A stretch of 64,000 nt of DNA from Ooceraea biroi (Eukaryota; Arthropoda; Insecta; Hymenoptera; Formicidae): the NCBI RefSeq assembly GCF_003672135.1, contig NC_039510.1, forward strand, positions 5,332,001-5,396,000, given 5' to 3'. A program made the translations under genes and the position numbers. Of the stretch, positions 61,001 through 64,000 are shown one piece after another; the first letter of the stretch is position 1; each line of letters starts with the position of its first letter. The notes under the pieces are model-generated. The model had not been told where the DNA came from and searched no databases. It worked only from the letters and a program-made list of their open reading frames with translations.

Positions 61001-64000
61001 TGGTGCACGAGACAAGACAATGTTTATACAAGAAGAAGAAGAATATCCGCAATAATACTTCATCTTATCTTCACACGTATTGACTCAGAACATAGTCAAG
61101 AAGTCTCTACGTGAAGCACACACGCGTATATCTCGCGAGCGTGCACGTAACAGCATATTAATTACGTGAGCCGGGGAATGAAGATTAAAAGGGGTCGCGG
61201 TGCAAGCGCGGTGAAGTCGCCGATAAATCAGCGCGAGCTAAATCGCGTGTCCAAATCTCGTACCCGAGGGATCGCTTTATGCAGCCGCGGCACGTCATTA
61301 GGTACGGCCTTATGACATTACGAGGAACAAATTCGCGGGTGGGTATACGCGCGCACAATTCCGCGGATCCTCCCGGAGGGGTTGGCGCGGACGGCATGTG
61401 AGGCACGACGGTAGCTGCGGAACCTCGGACGCGAAATTGCATACGAGCAGTACCTATAGCTATGATAATTTCGCGCCGCACCCCTGATGATTAACGGCGG
61501 GCAATCTCAAAAACGGCGGCGGTCGTTATCACCCACGCGCGTAATAAGTCGTCCATCTCGGGTCGCGATAATTCCGCAGCTGCAACCCCGATAACCTCCT
61601 CTCCTCCGAAATTGATGAAATTGGTCGACAAAGCGAAGGAGAGAGAGACATAGAGAGAGAAGGCGACGAGAGGCGAGGGCACGCGGCAAACGCGGCGTAA
61701 CGCGGAACCGCAATTTCTACGGGAGGATTCCTCGGCGGCCAATAAATTATCCGCTCGAGTACCTCTCCGCCCGGCCCGGTCGTGTCTATCCGCGTAGATA
61801 AAGCGCGAGGCAGCCGGCGGACCGAACACGCCGTCGGGGTTAAGGCGAGAGGCCGCCGCTGAATTCACCGCCGCGGGTCATGGATGCAGTCGTGGCACGA
61901 ACCGATAGTCACCGGGGGCACCAGCTGCCGTTATTTGTTAAGAGTAATAGTCCTCGCAACCATTACTCTTGCCGCGCGCGTCGCTTACTTCCGAATGTCC
62001 CGACGGTAATAGAATGGCGAATCACAACGTGTCGCGGCCGTTCGTCGCCTCGACGCGCCAGGAAATTCCCGTCAGCGAAATGAAAAAATCTGGTTTTCCA
62101 TCTTATCTACTACGCTTCGCTTCCGAGTATTTTACATTCTCTGACTGATCTGGAAATTTCATTTGCCTCTTTATCCAACGATGATAACACTCGTTTTCTT
62201 ATTGAGCGGCTTTCTTTGTGAAGAGACGAGGAGGACTAATTCCTGTCAACTTAAGGGGGGAGCCTGCTTTAGAACGCTGAAAATAAGGTATATTTTACGA
62301 ATTGTTTTTGGAGAAACTATACAGCGGATCATTATAAAACTTTTATGCATTTATTAGTACATGTTTAAAGATAAAAAAATTATTTTTTGATTTGAATATA
62401 TCGCTTGTAGAGGTCGTCCTGGAGAAATCTTAGTGCAGCCGCGTCGCCGGCATTGCAAATTGGTGAGCATTCTCCTGCCTCCAAATTTCGTCTAAACTGA
62501 AAAATTGAAATATGTTCTCGTTATTTATGAATTCCCATCGTCGATGAACCAAAGAGAGAAGAAAAAAGTTGAAAAGTGCCAAAATAGTGGAGCTTAGAAC
62601 ACAAAAGTACAATTTTTAGGCAAAGTTGTTGAACTTTTTCATGCAAAAGTAATTGTTTAACTTAATGTTTTTATGAATATTAAAGGTTGGTTCATCGACG
62701 ATGGGAATTCATAAATAACGAGAAAATATTTCAATTTTTCAGTTTGGATGAAATTTGGAGGCAGGAGAATGCTCACCAATTTGCAATGCCGGCTGCACTA
62801 AGACGCCTCCAGGACGACCTCTACAGGCGATATATTCAAATAAAAAAATAATTTTTTTTATCTTTAAACATGTACTAATAAATGCATCAAAGTTTTATAA
62901 TGATCCGCTGTATAGTTTCTCTAAAACAATTCGTAAAATTATACCTTATTTTCAACGTTCTAAAGCAGGCTCCCCCCTTAAGGTGTACCATCTTTAACAA
63001 TTGTAACAACATAAGGACTGAAAGATCTCGTGGAATTACCCACGAGCTCTCTTAGAAATGGAGAGCTACGAACGTGCGTATTGCCTGAGTCAACCTGCTT
63101 AAAGTCGATTACTTAAGTTGATTGTGGAGCGACGAAGCCACAATGAGTACGCCCGAAATTGACGTTTTGATTAATTGGTCGAACACGTTCTCGGCGTTTT
63201 CGTGAACGGGCATTCCATTACACGATTTTCGCGAAAAATCTTAAATTACGTAAAGTTTCGCGTTTATCACCGGTGGGAGTACAATAAAGCGTTAATAGGA
63301 TAGTGGCACTTCTCCCCGTGGATCTCGGCTTACTGAATCTATAGAGAATCCCGGCTACCTCAGCCATTGTTCCGTTAAGCCAATAGTTCATCTGGCACGA
63401 CGCGAAAGTTCCAAAACTAGATAATCGGCTCGCTTGGGCAGCACGATAAACGCATCGGCGCACGATCACATTACGTCTGCAATGATCCCCTTTCAGATTT
63501 GCATGGACCTCCATTTGACGTCTATGTATCCAGTATAATGCATCACATTAAAAGTATTTCTCTTCGTTTTACCTTTAGACATCAAAGCGATTATTGAACG
63601 TTCTCATTATATATTTAATATATAATATAATATAATATGTTGAAAAAAGTAATAATGTTTATAGATTCCACAGCTTCCTCTCTTATTTCACGCGCATTCC
63701 GATTTTACGCAGTAAATACAGAGCATATAAAGTGGTTTGATCATACGTAATCGATTACTTAATCAAACAATAATTTATGCCAAGCTTCCGCTCCCACTGA
63801 AGCCAGCCCAGTCATATCAGATATCGACGAAAGCCGCTCGTCGACAATGCGGCTCGACAATGATGTGGTATCATATTCTCGCTTTGCAGGTAATATCCGA
63901 GTATTATTATCGGACGCGTTTGCAAACCAAGCCCTTCACGCATATAGTGATGGACATGTATCGAGAGGTAGTGAGATCGCCACAGTATGCCGCACGGAAG
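36933..64000 (+). CDS. KIND-domain protein gene, four exons visible, 3' end off window
   Basis: Exons 36932-37077, 51492-51664, 55257-55421 and 63890-64000 join in compatible phases (1,0,0) into 198 residues that form an almost complete KIND domain, the non-catalytic kinase C-lobe fold. In order: DVLALRGTGLAAAETWALLC (first helices); TPHTLELTPRGRVLL, where a kinase has its catalytic loop and DFG, here without catalytic residues; YLPPEY, the APE-like position; MWMYSLGRALLDT, helix F; and AMTEPDPRRRASLMNLLD, the DPxxRPS helix. KIND domains occur in Spire (formin binding), KNDC1/very-KIND, PTPN13 and FRMPD2 as protein-binding scaffolds. The DxEKxxxYSLGxxL spelling is closest to the PTPN13/FRMPD2 type as I remember it, but the C-terminal domains that would decide lie outside the window. 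The start is taken as the ATG one base after the acceptor. Confidence 0.85.
44505..45309. other. GC-rich segment with long overlapping ORFs on both strands, identity unknown
   Basis: A 237-codon plus-strand frame (44596-45309) overlaps 100- and 159-codon minus-strand frames. A third plus frame between 44724 and 44885 reads CLHGDEWVFADGTDVLCVAD with GC-ending codons, but an in-frame TGA lies just upstream and another TAA about 70 bp before that. It could be a decayed coding exon, a nested gene or chance in GC-rich DNA; none of the translations shows a family motif I can name. Confidence 0.2.
50085..50951. mobile_element. Fold-back element with internal 118-bp tandem array
   Basis: Arms of 263 bp (50085-50347 and 50689-50951) are inverted copies; the tips CAGGGTGAGGCACC and CAGGGCGAGGCACC (right, complemented) abut TA within TATA on both sides. 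Between the arms, at 50350, 50468 and 50586, start three tandem copies of a unit containing ttctgagtttacggtatttt, the third copy shortened. No transposase frame is present, so it is non-autonomous. The TA target and CAGGG tip suggest mobilisation by a Tc1/mariner-type enzyme. Confidence 0.88.
50350..50680. repeat. 118-bp tandem repeat, about 2.8 copies
   Basis: The units begin at 50350, 50468 and 50586 with aaaatttctaa and share tagaactttttcatttctga, differing by a few substitutions. The last unit is cut after caatataaa. The array forms the loop between the arms of the fold-back element. Confidence 0.85.
51492..51664 (+). CDS. KIND gene exon B
   Basis: The acceptor atttgttccag precedes 51492 and the donor gtacgt follows 51664. 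The split codon (A + AT) joins exon A as Asn. It codes a Gly-rich linker, then TPHTLELTPRGRVLLQL and YLPPEYRPGRIYSDTDSEK, ending in phase 0. Confidence 0.85.
51665..55256 (+). other. 3.6-kb intron of the KIND gene
   Basis: Mostly AT-rich; a GC-rich patch at 52.3-52.8 kb carries unsupported ORFs, and a possible small ORF lies at 53.75 kb. No repeat element was recognised. Confidence 0.55.
53752..53907 (+). CDS. Possible 51-residue small ORF inside a KIND-gene intron
   Basis: The ATG at 53752 follows an acceptor-like cacag. The first 25 codons are strongly GC-ending (MPGSITGHHSITVYNGDYLD), unlike the flanks, and the frame ends in TAG at 53907 with an AATAAA at 53997-54002. It could be an alternative exon, a nested small gene or chance. 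No family was recognised, and the second half (FFIARHGVQAGR) is less coding-like. Confidence 0.25.
   Translation: MPGSITGHHSITVYNGDYLDDTKLARKCAPFSGGFVALTFFIARHGVQAGR
55257..55421 (+). CDS. KIND gene exon C
   Basis: The acceptor ttgattacag precedes 55257 and the donor CTCGAC|gtaagtc follows 55421; 55 whole codons. It supplies MWMYSLGRALLDT and the AMTEPDPRRRASLMNLLD helix. The ORF beyond the donor is intron read-through. Confidence 0.85.
55422..63889 (+). other. 8.5-kb intron of the KIND gene
   Basis: No exon is supported. 58.3-60.0 kb is very AT-rich and featureless. GC-rich blocks at 60.4-60.9 kb and 61.1-62.1 kb hold only overlapping unsupported ORFs. A ctatca(a/c) short tandem sits near 57880, the TTAA-flanked fold-back element at 62255-62977, and an ATATA-type run near 63608-63640. 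Confidence 0.55.
62255..62977. mobile_element. TTAA-flanked fold-back element
   Basis: Arms of about 297 and 290 bp (62255-62551 and 62688-62977) are near-perfect inverted copies with tips GGGGGGAGCCTGCTTTAGAACG; each tip abuts TTAA (62251-62254 and 62978-62981). The left arm has an extra eight bases (gcgtcgcc) near 62445. The 136-bp AT-rich loop has no frame. A TTAA duplication is the piggyBac superfamily's hallmark, so a piggyBac-mobilised non-autonomous element is the best inference. Confidence 0.85.
63890..64000 (+). CDS. KIND gene exon D (truncated by the window)
   Basis: The acceptor cgctttgcag precedes 63890; 37 codons in phase 0 continue the last KIND helix (VISEYYYRTRLQTKPFTHIV) and lead into DMYREVVRSPQYAARK. 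The frame is open at the window edge. Confidence 0.8.

Noticed and set aside
61491..61868. 125-codon minus-strand open frame
   Set aside because: Lies in a GC-rich block where several overlapping frames are open; Arg/Ala-rich with no recognisable family.

Overview
The window looks like nuclear DNA of an insect, most likely an ant or another hymenopteran. Genes are sparse and split by GT-AG introns, non-coding DNA is AT-rich but full of CpG (many cgcg and tcgcg words), and there are short-TIR Tc1/mariner-like and fold-back elements with TA or TTAA target sites. Nothing prokaryotic was seen: no operons, Shine-Dalgarno sites or CRISPR. The species call is inference from composition and element style, not from a diagnostic gene.

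Left end (1-3.25 kb, minus strand): six exons of an SLC17-type major-facilitator transporter. All splice phases agree, and the C-terminal half lies off the left edge. At 5.2-5.9 kb there is a GC/CpG-rich promoter-like block that ends in a strong splice donor; it may be the first exon of a plus-strand gene. At 12-14.1 kb two minus-strand genes encode membrane proteins I do not recognise: a 312-residue signal-anchored disordered protein and an 87-residue single-pass protein. From 14.4 to 32 kb the DNA is non-coding apart from a 1.1-kb fold-back element (14.4-15.5 kb) and an 803-bp transposon relic with long TIRs and a transposase C-terminus (21.1-21.9 kb).

Right half (32-64 kb, plus strand): a 61-codon membrane micro-ORF at 32.3 kb, then a KIND-domain gene. 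Its four visible exons (36.93, 51.49, 55.26 and 63.89 kb) are separated by introns of 14.4, 3.6 and 8.5 kb, and the gene runs off the right edge. The introns carry two more fold-back elements (50.1-50.95 kb with an internal 118-bp tandem array; 62.26-62.98 kb flanked by TTAA).

The genes do not form an obvious pathway. The SLC17 and KIND genes are the only two assigned to known families. The least ordinary structures are the three unrelated long inverted-repeat elements, the tandem splice donors that straddle the stop codon of the micro-ORF, and the small uncharacterised membrane proteins. I found no gene cluster that would form a new multi-gene system.
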